Origin: CAYNNQ01 sp051748085
GTDB taxonomy: Bacteria > Desulfobacterota > Desulfovibrionia > Desulfovibrionales > Desulfonatronovibrionaceae
Direction of reading: 5' to 3'
Length of the DNA stretch: 11,541 bases
Assembly: GCA_051748085.1 (NCBI GenBank)
Contig: JBNJHA010000069.1
Span: forward strand, 1 to 11,541
Shown piece after piece: positions 1 through 6,989 of the stretch. Each line of letters starts with the position of its first letter. The first letter of the stretch is position 1. Below the pieces are notes generated by a model that made no database searches, had not been told where the DNA came from, and saw only the letters and a program-made list of their open reading frames with translations. Both the position numbers and the translations under genes were made by a program.

Positions 1-635
1 ACGATAAAGCTTATGATGTCGCTTCCACGACTGCCTCGCAAGTCTATGGAGGATCCAAAGCAGGCAGCGAGAAATCGGACCGGGCTGTACGGAAAACAAG
101 GGGCAGGGTGTTGACCTTTGAAGACAAGCCTGTCTTATCCTATTTTCATGCCCATAGTGGTGGAAAGCTTGAAGATTCCGGATTGGTCTGGACTACTTCT
201 CTTCCTTATTATAAAGTAAAAAATGACAATATTTCTGAAGAGTACAAACCTCTGCCCTGGAATCTTGAGATCAGCGTTTCTGAATTACGGCATTCCTTGC
301 GCGAAAATGGTTTCAGCCTGAATTCGATAAAAGATGTTGCACCTGTTGAATATTCTCCATCAGGAAGGATCACGCGGGTGGAAATTATTACTGATCAGGG
401 GCCGTTGAAGATCAATTCAAACAGCCTGAGGATATGGCTTGGAGCGGGACAGGTAAAATCTACTTTGTGCGAAATAACTAAAAAGGGTAACAATTATATT
501 TTTTCCGGACGTGGATACGGCCACGGCGTGGGAATGAGTCAATGGGGTGCTCAGGGCATGGCGGCCCAGGGGTATGATTGCCGGGCAATCCTGGCGCATT
601 ATTATCCGGGGACCAAATTACGCAGACTATGGTAG
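1..635 (+). CDS. SpoIID/LytB-domain protein, probable glycan-cleaving enzyme (5' truncated by window)
   Basis: The gene enters from the left edge, in the frame whose first full codon is at position 3, and 210 residues are visible. The visible part starts with YDVASTTASQVYGG and continues through the FHAHSGG segment to the C-terminal signature GRGYGHGVGMSQWGAQG, then HYYPGTKL before the stop. These are hallmark stretches of the SpoIID/LytB domain. Family members are exported or membrane-anchored lytic transglycosylases acting on peptidoglycan strands already stripped of stem peptides by an amidase. The N-terminal part, which should carry the catalytic glutamate and any signal sequence, lies outside the window, so activity and export cannot be judged here. 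Its stop is 15 nt from the amidase start, which suggests one operon and cooperation of the two enzymes. Its presence does not imply sporulation, because SpoIID-domain proteins also occur in non-sporing Gram-negatives. Confidence 0.9.
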   Translation, partial: DKAYDVASTTASQVYGGSKAGSEKSDRAVRKTRGRVLTFEDKPVLSYFHAHSGGKLEDSGLVWTTSLPYYKVKNDNISEEYKPLPWNLEISVSELRHSLRENGFSLNSIKDVAPVEYSPSGRITRVEIITDQGPLKINSNSLRIWLGAGQVKSTLCEITKKGNNYIFSGRGYGHGVGMSQWGAQGMAAQGYDCRAILAHYYPGTKLRRLW

Positions 636-650
636 GAGTGGATCAAAGTC

Positions 651-1787
651 ATGGATAAATACAGAAGGATGCTTTTAAAGGCTATGGCCATGGGCATTGG
701 AGCCGGCTGTTTTTCACCCGCCTTGCTTTGGGCCGATAAGACCGCCTTTGATTTGGCCCTGCAGGGACAGGACCTGCTGGCTGGCGGTAAAATCGCGGAA
801 GCGATAAAAGTCCTGAAAAAAGCGACTTCCATGCAATCCCGGAGCGAGTGGGCCTGGGGACTTCTCGGAAGGGCTTATTATCAGCAAAATGACATGCGCA
901 ACGCGGTGAATAGTTTCCAAGAGGTGCTCAAAATTAATCCTCAGGATACCTATTCGCGGATGATGGTGGATATGATCACTCAGAAACCCATTCCTCCTCA
1001 GAAAAAAGAAGAAAAACCATTAAGCACTCTGGAAAAAAAAGCTCAAGAAGAAGAGGAACGGATTTTTTCACGTATAGAGTCAAAAAACAATCTGAATTAT
1101 CAAGTACGCAGAATAGTTCTGGACGCGGGGCACGGAGGCTTTGATCCCGGGGCTGTCGGACCAAGCAATGTCAAGGAAAAGGACATTACCCTGGATCTGG
1201 TCAAGAGGACTGCAAGGATATTGGATAAGAATTCTCCCGGCTTAAAACTGTTTTTGTCCCGCACGGATGATTATTATATGCCGTTGAGTGCCCGGACCAC
1301 AACAGCCAATCAGTATAATGCCGATCTGTTTATTTCGTTTCATATCAACGCGAATAATAATTCGCAGGCACATGGAATGGAAACCTTTTTTTGCTCGGAA
1401 AAAGCTTCAAGCAAAGAAGCCGCGCGTGTAGCCAGTTTCGAAAATTCCGTTCTTAAATATGATCGGGGAAAGATGGTCGATAAAGGTTATGTTAACATAG
1501 AAGAAATACTTTTTTTGTTTGAACGCAAGAGGTATTGGCATACCGGGGGAGAAGCGGCCAAAAAAGTCCAGCAAATGCTGGCCCAAAATATCGATCTGCG
1601 CAGCAGGGGAGTCAATTCAGCCAATTTTTATGTATTAAGAAGAGCACGAATGCCGTCTTTACTACTGGAAACCGGATTTATTTCCAATCCAAAGGAAGAG
1701 CGCCTTTTGCAAAAGGATTCCTTTAAGGAACATCTGGCAAATGTTATCGCTACCGGAGTCATGACAATGGCCAAAGGCGGTATTTAA
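651..1787 (+). CDS. N-acetylmuramoyl-L-alanine amidase (Amidase_3) with N-terminal TPRs and Tat-like signal
   Basis: This is a periplasmic zinc amidase that cuts the bond between N-acetylmuramic acid and L-Ala in peptidoglycan. The Amidase_3 domain spans about residues 153-375. Expected zinc ligands are His161 (in VLDAGHGG), Glu176 (in NVKEKDIT) and His231 (in SFHIN), and the catalytic Glu340 sits in LLLETGFISN. Between about 255 and 300 lies the stretch that in AmiB/AmiC forms the autoinhibitory helix opened by LytM activators. The N terminus YRRMLLK, a weakly hydrophobic segment and LLWA|DK resemble a twin-arginine signal. Residues 33-102 form about two TPRs where many Gram-negative amidases carry an AMIN domain, followed by a charged Lys/Glu linker (118-147). 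The start follows a GGAG at 635-638. Its stop abuts the next gene. The enzyme class is secure, while the Tat signal is inferred. Confidence 0.95.
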   Translation: MDKYRRMLLKAMAMGIGAGCFSPALLWADKTAFDLALQGQDLLAGGKIAEAIKVLKKATSMQSRSEWAWGLLGRAYYQQNDMRNAVNSFQEVLKINPQDTYSRMMVDMITQKPIPPQKKEEKPLSTLEKKAQEEEERIFSRIESKNNLNYQVRRIVLDAGHGGFDPGAVGPSNVKEKDITLDLVKRTARILDKNSPGLKLFLSRTDDYYMPLSARTTTANQYNADLFISFHINANNNSQAHGMETFFCSEKASSKEAARVASFENSVLKYDRGKMVDKGYVNIEEILFLFERKRYWHTGGEAAKKVQQMLAQNIDLRSRGVNSANFYVLRRARMPSLLLETGFISNPKEERLLQKDSFKEHLANVIATGVMTMAKGGI

Positions 1788-2639
1788 ATGAAATATTTTC
1801 ATAATATTCTGATGTTGGTTCTTTTTGTTGTTGTTGCCGGCTGGGGCTTGGACTGCCACGCTGGCAAGGTGGATGATTTGATTTTTAAAGGGGCGGACTA
1901 TCAGTATAACGGAAACCTGGACGAAGCCAGGCAAATGTTTGAACAGGTTCTTAGTCTGGAACCGGATAATGAATATGCCTTGAACCAACTTGCTTTGATC
2001 TATGCAAAAAATGAAAATTTTGATCAGGCTTATAGGTTGTTTAAAAAAGTGGTCGGATTGTCTCCGGAAAATATTTTTGCCCGAATCTGGCTTGGAGTGC
2101 TTGATCTGCACCAGGACAATCTGGACGCCGCATTCAAGCAATTTCAGAAAACCTTGCGCATGGATCCTAATAACGCCAATGCTTATTATTTTCTGGGGGT
2201 TATATATTCTGTTGAACATAATATGAAAAAGAGTATCGAATATTTGCGCAAGGCCCAGAAGGTCGGTTCGGACGATCCGGAAACTCATTATCGGCTGGCC
2301 AAGGCCTTCAGCGGATTGAACATGATTGCCAACGCCCAGCTTGAATTTGAACGGGCCCTTGAATTAAACCCTGAATATGCCGAGGCCATGAATTCCCTGG
2401 GATGGCTCTATTATAATCAGGGCGATAAGGAGCGGGCGATCAATACCTGGAAAAAAATTCTCGCCTTTCGCCCCAAGGATCCCGAAGTCCGGCATAATCT
2501 GGCCAAAATATATAATGATGCCGCTTACACAAATTTTAAACAAGGAAATTTTGAAAAAGCAAAAGGCTTATGGAATAAAACCCTGGAATATGAACCCGGA
2601 AATAAGGCCGCAAAACATTACTTGCAGAAAATTAGATAA
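1788..2639 (+). CDS. Periplasmic TPR-repeat protein
   Basis: The 283-aa product starts with a hydrophobic export signal (residues 1-25, likely cut after LDCHA). Cys23 is not in a lipobox, since Asp precedes it, so a soluble periplasmic form is more likely than a lipoprotein. The rest is almost entirely tetratricopeptide repeats: about seven 34-residue units begin near 31, 65, 99, 133, 167, 201 and 245, each ending in a P-x-N/D-type turn such as LSLEPDNEYA, LRMDPNNANA and LELNPEYAEA. TPR superhelices bind other proteins, and no enzymatic motif is seen. The ATG directly follows the amidase TAA, with AAAGGCGG at 1773-1780 inside the amidase gene as its likely ribosome site, so the two are probably translated together. 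It may scaffold the SpoIID/amidase pair. That role is inferred from position only. Confidence 0.9.
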   Translation: MKYFHNILMLVLFVVVAGWGLDCHAGKVDDLIFKGADYQYNGNLDEARQMFEQVLSLEPDNEYALNQLALIYAKNENFDQAYRLFKKVVGLSPENIFARIWLGVLDLHQDNLDAAFKQFQKTLRMDPNNANAYYFLGVIYSVEHNMKKSIEYLRKAQKVGSDDPETHYRLAKAFSGLNMIANAQLEFERALELNPEYAEAMNSLGWLYYNQGDKERAINTWKKILAFRPKDPEVRHNLAKIYNDAAYTNFKQGNFEKAKGLWNKTLEYEPGNKAAKHYLQKIR

Positions 2640-2771
2640 CCCAATAGATAATTCTTATTCAAGAATTTATTAATATTATATGGTATTGGATGTAGCTTGG
2701 CCGGAAATTTATAAGTTTCAGGCCGAAAACTAGATAATTTTTTTCAATTTTAAGTATCCTGGAGGAGGACC

Positions 2772-3707
2772 ATGAAAAAGAACGTCACTATTTTCCTGGC
2801 GGTTTTGAGCTTATTGATTTTAACTTCAAGCGCTTTTGCTCAACAGTATGGAAACAACGGATATATACAAAATTTTGAAAAGGGACAAGTTAATTGGCAA
2901 ACCGGACTGGTCAAAGCTACTGGTATCGGAGCTCCTCCGGAAAATGCCGCCAATATGGCCCAGGCAAGAGCCATGGCCTTGCGGGCGGCAACTGTTGTAG
3001 CCAGGAGAAATCTTCTGGAAGTAGTCAAGGGAGTCCAGATAGATTCCGCGACCACTGTTGAAAACTATATGGTCAAGGAAGATTTGATAGTCAGCCAAGT
3101 ACAGGGATTTCTTCAGAATTCGCAGATACTGAATACAAAATATATGTCTGATGGATCAGTCGAAGTTGAAGTCGGCATAAGCCTTCGCGGAGGTTTTGCA
3201 AAAGTTTTGATTCCCAAGGAGATAAAATTCAACCAACAGGCCCCGAAACCTGATTCTTATCAGCCCCAGCCGATTTTGACCGAGCCGGAACCGCAAAAGA
3301 CTGATGACACCACGCTGGAAGATAGCGGGCAGGATGAAGGATCGGTTGCAATGGAAAGTAAGCATGTCATTTATACCGGTTTGGTAGTGGATGCGCGAAA
3401 TTTGGATGCCCGTCCGGCCATGAGCCCAAAACTCATGGATGAGAACGGCATGGAAGTTTACGGTTCGGCCATGGTAAGCCGTGAATACGCTATACAGCAG
3501 GGAATGGCCGGATACGCCAAGGAAATTAAAAAAGCCCGGCAGAATCCGCGTGTCGCTGACAGTCCGTATGTGGTTGAGGCATTGCAGACCAAGGGAAAAA
3601 CAAATACCAATCTGGTTATTTCCAATGAGCAGGCAAATAAAGTGCGTCAGATGTCTGACAATTTAAACTTTCTGGAAAAATGCAGGGTAATGATAGTCTT
3701 GAAATAG
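2772..3707 (+). CDS. Exported LPP20-like protein with conserved C-terminal domain, function unknown
   Basis: A 311-aa protein with a standard signal peptide (MKKN start, cleavage after SSAFA) and no lipobox. Residues about 33-147 resemble the LPP20/FlgO-type fold: GQVNWQTGLVKATGIGAPPE, then an alanine/arginine-rich helix (AQARAMALRAATVVARRNLL), the KGVQIDSATTVENYM segment and a strand-rich end (DGSVEVEVGISLRG). A proline/acid-rich linker (about 157-195) leads to a second compact domain (199-311) containing TGLVVDAR, NPRVADSPYVVEAL and FLEKCRVMIVLK. I recall this domain pattern from deltaproteobacterial proteins of unknown role. The ribosome site GGAGGAGG at 2761-2768 is near-ideal, which suggests high expression. 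The next gene starts 21 nt downstream, so the two are probably co-transcribed. The LPP20-like call rests on pattern recognition, and I assign no biochemical function. Confidence 0.85.
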   Translation: MKKNVTIFLAVLSLLILTSSAFAQQYGNNGYIQNFEKGQVNWQTGLVKATGIGAPPENAANMAQARAMALRAATVVARRNLLEVVKGVQIDSATTVENYMVKEDLIVSQVQGFLQNSQILNTKYMSDGSVEVEVGISLRGGFAKVLIPKEIKFNQQAPKPDSYQPQPILTEPEPQKTDDTTLEDSGQDEGSVAMESKHVIYTGLVVDARNLDARPAMSPKLMDENGMEVYGSAMVSREYAIQQGMAGYAKEIKKARQNPRVADSPYVVEALQTKGKTNTNLVISNEQANKVRQMSDNLNFLEKCRVMIVLK

Positions 3708-3728
3708 AATTTTTTTCTGGAGGAAAAA

Positions 3729-4901
3729 ATGAAACCTACAAAATTTGTAAATCTGATTTTTCTGGCCGCAATGTGTGCTCTGCTCGTATCGTGCGCTCCC
3801 AAGACCCGGCAATCGGCCGGTATAATGGATAATCCCGAGCATCACTATCTGACCGGCATGAAACTGATCGACGAGGGGCGAATTGCAAAAGCCGGCAAGG
3901 AATTCAAGCTGGCTTTGGAGCTTGACCCGGATTACGGCCCGGCTTTGTCTGGAAAAGGCCTGGTTCAGGTAATGCAGGGTGAAAATGACGGACTGGATTT
4001 AATCTCCGATGGAATAAGTGAGGCTGATTCGGACCAGGAAAAAATCTGGTGCTACAACAATCAGCTCAGGGCGTATCTGACTCTTGGCAAATCCGGCGAA
4101 TATTCCAATTCCAAGATGATCCGCAAAGCCAAGGACACTTTGAAAAAGGCTAAGCGTACCGACTCAGAGGCTGGCGGTCCGTACTTCTTCATGGGCGAAA
4201 TATATTTGCAGGCTCTTGAATTCAGGTCGGCGGAAGGTATGTATGCGGAAGTTGTTTCCCTGGATAACGGATTTGTCCAAAAAGCCGACAGCCGCTGGGC
4301 TTTGGTGCAAAAGGCAAGTCGTGCGGCACCGCAAAGTTCGGTAGGCAAGGAAATAGTCCTTGTGGATGAAATCGACAGGGCTGATATGGCGGCCCTTCTG
4401 GTGCGGGAATTAAATGTTCAACGTTTTTATTCCCGGACGCAGGAGCCTGAAAAAGCTGAATACGAGGCTCCAAAAGGCTTGCAGATGAAACATGAGGATT
4501 TGTATAAAAAAATCGGAGTGACCGATATAGATAACGATCCGTTGAAGACGGATATCCTGCAGGTTGTTGATTTGGGAGTAAAAGGCCTGCAGCCTTATCC
4601 GGATCATACCTTCCGTCCGGACCAGCCGATGACAAAAGCCGAAGTTGCCATGCTTTATGAGGATATCATTATCAGAGCAACCGGTGACAAATCCCTGGCT
4701 ACTGAATATATAGGCGATGAAAGCCGATTTCCTGATGTGCCCAGTTCTCATTATGCGTTTAACGCGGTTATGCTGTGCACGACCCGCGGCCTGCTGAAGT
4801 CCGATTTACGTAACGGTCTGTTTGATCCCAATGCCCGGATTTCCGGGGTGGACGCTTTGTTGTCCATAAAAAAACTGCGGGAAATGTTAAGTCTCTTCTA
4901 G
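3729..4901 (+). CDS. TPR lipoprotein with C-terminal S-layer homology (SLH) repeats
   Basis: A 390-aa protein. A lipoprotein signal ends in LVSC (residues 19-22), predicting lipid attachment at Cys22 and membrane anchoring. Residues about 36-195 contain TPR-like helices, clearest at HYLTGMKLIDEGRIAKAGKE and in the unit near 147-180. The C-terminal part holds SLH-type repeats: a partial one near 206-228 (DRADMAALLVREL), one at about 264-313 (GVTDIDND, then YPDHTFRPDQPMTKAEVAML) and one at 334-383 (FPDVPSSHYAFNAV, LFDPNARISGVDALLSI). SLH repeats bind peptidoglycan-linked polymers or peptidoglycan itself, so the protein could bridge a membrane and the cell wall. A GGAGG at 3719-3723 sets the start. 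It follows the LPP20-like gene by 21 nt and is followed by a hairpin. Domain calls are firm and the bridging role is inferred. Confidence 0.9.
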   Translation: MKPTKFVNLIFLAAMCALLVSCAPKTRQSAGIMDNPEHHYLTGMKLIDEGRIAKAGKEFKLALELDPDYGPALSGKGLVQVMQGENDGLDLISDGISEADSDQEKIWCYNNQLRAYLTLGKSGEYSNSKMIRKAKDTLKKAKRTDSEAGGPYFFMGEIYLQALEFRSAEGMYAEVVSLDNGFVQKADSRWALVQKASRAAPQSSVGKEIVLVDEIDRADMAALLVRELNVQRFYSRTQEPEKAEYEAPKGLQMKHEDLYKKIGVTDIDNDPLKTDILQVVDLGVKGLQPYPDHTFRPDQPMTKAEVAMLYEDIIIRATGDKSLATEYIGDESRFPDVPSSHYAFNAVMLCTTRGLLKSDLRNGLFDPNARISGVDALLSIKKLREMLSLF

Positions 4902-4916
4902 GATAATTCGTTCTTA

Positions 4917-4940
4917 TCCGGAAAATCAAAAATTTCCGGA
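4917..4940 (+). terminator. Hairpin downstream of the SLH lipoprotein gene, possible weak terminator
   Basis: The arms TCCGGAAA and TTTCCGGA form an 8-bp perfect stem around an 8-nt A-rich loop, 15 nt after the stop codon. Only TTTA follows the stem, so it lacks a strong T tract. It may be a weak terminator or a 3'-end stabiliser. Confidence 0.45.
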
Positions 4941-5279
4941 TTTAGAAATATTACGTTTTCAATTCGGAAAGGAGATGTTTTTCTGTTTAACAAGGAAATT
5001 GAGTAATTTTGAACGAGCGTATCTTAATACGTGATTGAATAATTACGAAAATTGACGCCGTTAAACTGGAAAAGGGCCATTTCCGGATGGAAACTAATTT
5101 GTTGTCGCTTATGTCAGGGAGGTGCTGTCCGTAATTGGATTCAGGCAGGTTTTTTCTGCCGTCAAAGTCCTGTTCGGCAGTACCTCCTTTTTTGCTTGAT
5201 TCGGTTATGGCATTACAGTTTTTTCAATGTTGACAATCGATATTAATTTAAAATCATGCTCAAATCTGGATATTGCTAA
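4941..5279. other. Non-coding gap before the exported-protein gene at 5280
   Basis: No convincing gene is seen here. A 19-codon ORF (4975-5034) begins with ATG directly against AAAGGAG, leaving no normal spacing. A small hairpin, TTTCC-GGAT-GGAAA, lies at 5080-5093. The main feature is the foldable element at 5116-5193, described separately. A perfect TTGACA stands at 5230-5235, and TAAAAT lies at 5249-5254, but the spacer is only 13 nt. A -10 at normal spacing would be poor, so I do not call a promoter with confidence. The gene at 5280 has only a weak ribosome site (CTGGA near 5266). Confidence 0.4.
5116..5193 (+). terminator. Long hairpin plus T6 with a competing internal helix: attenuator-like element or sRNA 3' end
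   Basis: Positions 5116-5129 (including GGAGGTGCTGTC) pair with 5176-5189 (GGCAGTACCTCC), giving about 14 bp with three G-T wobbles. Six T residues follow at 5188-5193, as in an intrinsic terminator. The loop holds a small hairpin, GGCAG (5144-5148) with CTGCC (5156-5160). A different helix, CTGCCG (5156-5161) with CGGCAG (5175-5180), uses the base of the 3' arm of the terminator stem and so excludes part of it. Such mutually exclusive folds are typical of attenuators and riboswitches. It lies 86 nt upstream of the gene at 5280. It matches no riboswitch class I know, and it could instead be the end of a small RNA starting within 4990-5110. Confidence 0.5.
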
Positions 5280-6185
5280 ATGAAAATATTTTTAAAAAAG
5301 ATATGCTTGTTGTTCGTGCCCTTTGTTGTTTTTGGGATATTTACGGTCACTGCTTGGGCGGAACAAATAGTGGTCGTAAATGCAATAAGCACAGGCAATC
5401 ATACTGCGGGAGAAATGGAGAAAAAACTTCTTACGCGCGCTTTTGAAACCGCATTGAATCTGGAAACAAAAAAAATTCTGGGAATCAGTTCCGCTCCCGC
5501 ACTGCAAGAAAAAATTCTTTATCCGAATATGGATGAATTGGTTATGTCCTACAGGGAGATAGACCGTACTGTTTCCAATGGCACAATTCAACTCAAAATG
5601 GGAATCGCTGTAGATTCAGAGCAATTAAAAAAAAATCTGAAACGAAGCGGATATTATTATACAGCGCATAAACCGCTTATTTTTGCACTTAAAACCAAAG
5701 GTCTCACGCCCGATCAGGAAGAAGAAATCGATCAGCTGAAAGCAGTAAGCGGAATGCGGTCCCGCCCTGGAGCTACACCTGAACTCACCGTTTACAGATC
5801 TGAAGATTCCCGCGTGCATGCCCGCTTGACATACGGAGACCAGACATTTTCATCGGTACACAGGGAATTGGACGAATTATGGTTTGACATCTGGTCCTCT
5901 TATTTTTCTTTGGAGTCGATTCATGATGATTATTTTTATACTTTGTCGTTAAGTATTGAAGGCTGGTCGACAGTAGAGGCCATTAATCTGTTTGATTCGC
6001 GGCTTGCTGACTGGAAAGAATGCGTTGAAAGTAAGGAGTTGTCCAAGGTGATAATCGATAAAGGTAATATAAGGGCTGATTGGAAAGTGGAAACGCAAGA
6101 TATTCACAGTCTCCGGAAGAAGTTGACCCGGTTCCTAAAACAAAGGGCTCTTGATTTTCGTTTGGCATCCCGGGAGAAAAAATAA
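5280..6185 (+). CDS. Exported protein, faintly DUF2066/LPP20-like, function unknown
   Basis: A 301-aa protein with a clear N-terminal signal (lysines, hydrophobic core, cleavage after TVTAWA). The N-terminal half has a helix rich in Leu/Ala (MEKKLLTRAFETALNLETKK), then LYPNMDELVMSYREI and a strand segment ending GTIQLKMGIAVDSEQLKKNL followed by GYYY and the KPLIFAL strand. That order (helix bundle, YR segment, amphipathic strand, V-D-x3-L-x3-L) recalls DUF2066-type and LPP20-type periplasmic domains, but similarity is weak. The C-terminal half (about 165-301) is mixed alpha/beta with aromatic-rich stretches (LWFDIWSSYFSLE) and a basic tail. No catalytic motif is evident. The ribosome site is weak. 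The gene is followed 42 nt later by the FecR-domain gene, so the two are probably one transcript. Confidence 0.8.
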   Translation: MKIFLKKICLLFVPFVVFGIFTVTAWAEQIVVVNAISTGNHTAGEMEKKLLTRAFETALNLETKKILGISSAPALQEKILYPNMDELVMSYREIDRTVSNGTIQLKMGIAVDSEQLKKNLKRSGYYYTAHKPLIFALKTKGLTPDQEEEIDQLKAVSGMRSRPGATPELTVYRSEDSRVHARLTYGDQTFSSVHRELDELWFDIWSSYFSLESIHDDYFYTLSLSIEGWSTVEAINLFDSRLADWKECVESKELSKVIIDKGNIRADWKVETQDIHSLRKKLTRFLKQRALDFRLASREKK

Positions 6186-6217
6186 AGTTAATCCAGTGCA
6201 GGAATATTTTAAAAATT

Positions 6218-6221
6218 GAGG
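6218..6221 (+). promoter_or_regulatory. Ribosome-binding site that fixes the FecR-domain start at 6228
   Basis: GAGG at 6218-6221 stands 6 nt before the ATG at 6228. An in-frame TTG at 6216 precedes it but has no upstream site and would put MRLD ahead of a normal signal peptide. The ATG is therefore the better start. Confidence 0.7.
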
Positions 6222-6227
6222 TTAGAC

Positions 6228-6989
6228 ATGAAAAAAATAATTCGAATGACATTGCTTATTTTGCTGTTTGCAGCCGGATCAGCCTCGGCTTCAAGTCTGC
6301 CGATTTCAGGTAAGGCTAAAGTGTCTTTTGTTCAGGGCACGGTTACCTGTACTTTGGATAATGAACAAAAAGAGCTGGCCGTAGACGATTTGCTTGCCGC
6401 TCCGGCAAAATTGTCGCTCACAGATGAAGCCCGACTGGAACTGCAATTGTCAGACGGCAGCATCCTTCGTTTTTCCGGAGGTACTGAATGTGAATTGAGT
6501 AGTGCGGAAGCAACCGAAGAAAAACGTAACGTGCAGGTAGATGTCGCCCTGGGTGATTGCTGGGCAAGCGTTCAAAAATTTTTAGGCCAGAAGGATACTT
6601 TCGAGGTAAATTCTCCCACGGCCGTAGCCGGTGTCGCCGGAACAAGATACAGGCTGCATGTCGATGAAATCCAGGCCAGTTCTTATCTGGTGTATGACGG
6701 AAAGGTTAAAGTTGGTTATCGGGCCGTTTCTCCCGAATATTCATCCCAAAAAGGTTTTGCAGCTGTGAACGAAGTTTCCGGACCATCTGAAGTTTCCGGT
6801 CCCAGTGAAGTGACCATGCGCGAATGGGTATTGATCGTTAGCCAGGGATATCGTTTTGATGTCAGTCCGGATGGCGCGTTTTATAAGCCCGTCAAATTTG
6901 ATCGCCAGGAAGATCTGGAAAGTTCATGGGTCAAATGGAACATGGAAAGGGATCAAAAAACGGGCTTGATTGAATCCAATGATGAATAG
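6228..6989 (+). CDS. Periplasmic FecR-domain protein
   Basis: The 253-aa product begins with a signal peptide (MKKIIRMTLLILLFAAGSASA, cut before SSLP). A FecR domain fills roughly residues 31-165: AKVSFVQGTVTC at the start, then LSDGSILRFSGGTECEL, and the signature FEVNSPTAVAGVAGTRYRL followed by YLVYDGKVKV. In classic FecR the domain carries a ligand signal to an anti-sigma partner, but many stand-alone exported versions exist with no known partner. No sigma factor or TonB receptor is visible here, so iron signalling should not be assumed. A short EVSGPS duplication (about 182-193) lies in the linker after the domain. The C terminus overlaps the start of pgsA by about 11 nt, implying translational coupling. 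Domain assignment is firm, while role and partner are unknown. Confidence 0.88.
   Translation: MKKIIRMTLLILLFAAGSASASSLPISGKAKVSFVQGTVTCTLDNEQKELAVDDLLAAPAKLSLTDEARLELQLSDGSILRFSGGTECELSSAEATEEKRNVQVDVALGDCWASVQKFLGQKDTFEVNSPTAVAGVAGTRYRLHVDEIQASSYLVYDGKVKVGYRAVSPEYSSQKGFAAVNEVSGPSEVSGPSEVTMREWVLIVSQGYRFDVSPDGAFYKPVKFDRQEDLESSWVKWNMERDQKTGLIESNDE
6771..6812 (+). repeat. Two 18-nt tandem units within the FecR-domain gene (EVSGPS x2)
   Basis: Units at 6771-6788 and 6789-6806 each encode EVSGPS, followed by a further EV. The three GPS codons differ between units (GGA CCA TCT versus GGT CCC AGT), so the peptide is identical although the bases have drifted. Confidence 0.7.

Noticed and set aside
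2640..2771. Possible promoter (TTGGAT 2686-2691, TATAAG 2710-2715) and hairpin (about 2697-2726) before the LPP20-like gene
   Set aside because: The -35 is poor, the spacer is 18 nt, and the -10 lies inside the hairpin loop. The T run follows the stem by more than 10 nt, so neither a promoter nor a terminator can be supported.
4975..5034. 19-codon frame after AAAGGAG, possible leader peptide
   Set aside because: The ATG touches the purine run with no spacing, so initiation is unlikely, and nothing links it to the downstream hairpin.
5052..5246. 64-codon plus-strand frame starting at TTG
   Set aside because: It has no ribosome site and an odd Cys/Trp-rich composition, and it runs straight through the hairpin element at 5116-5193.
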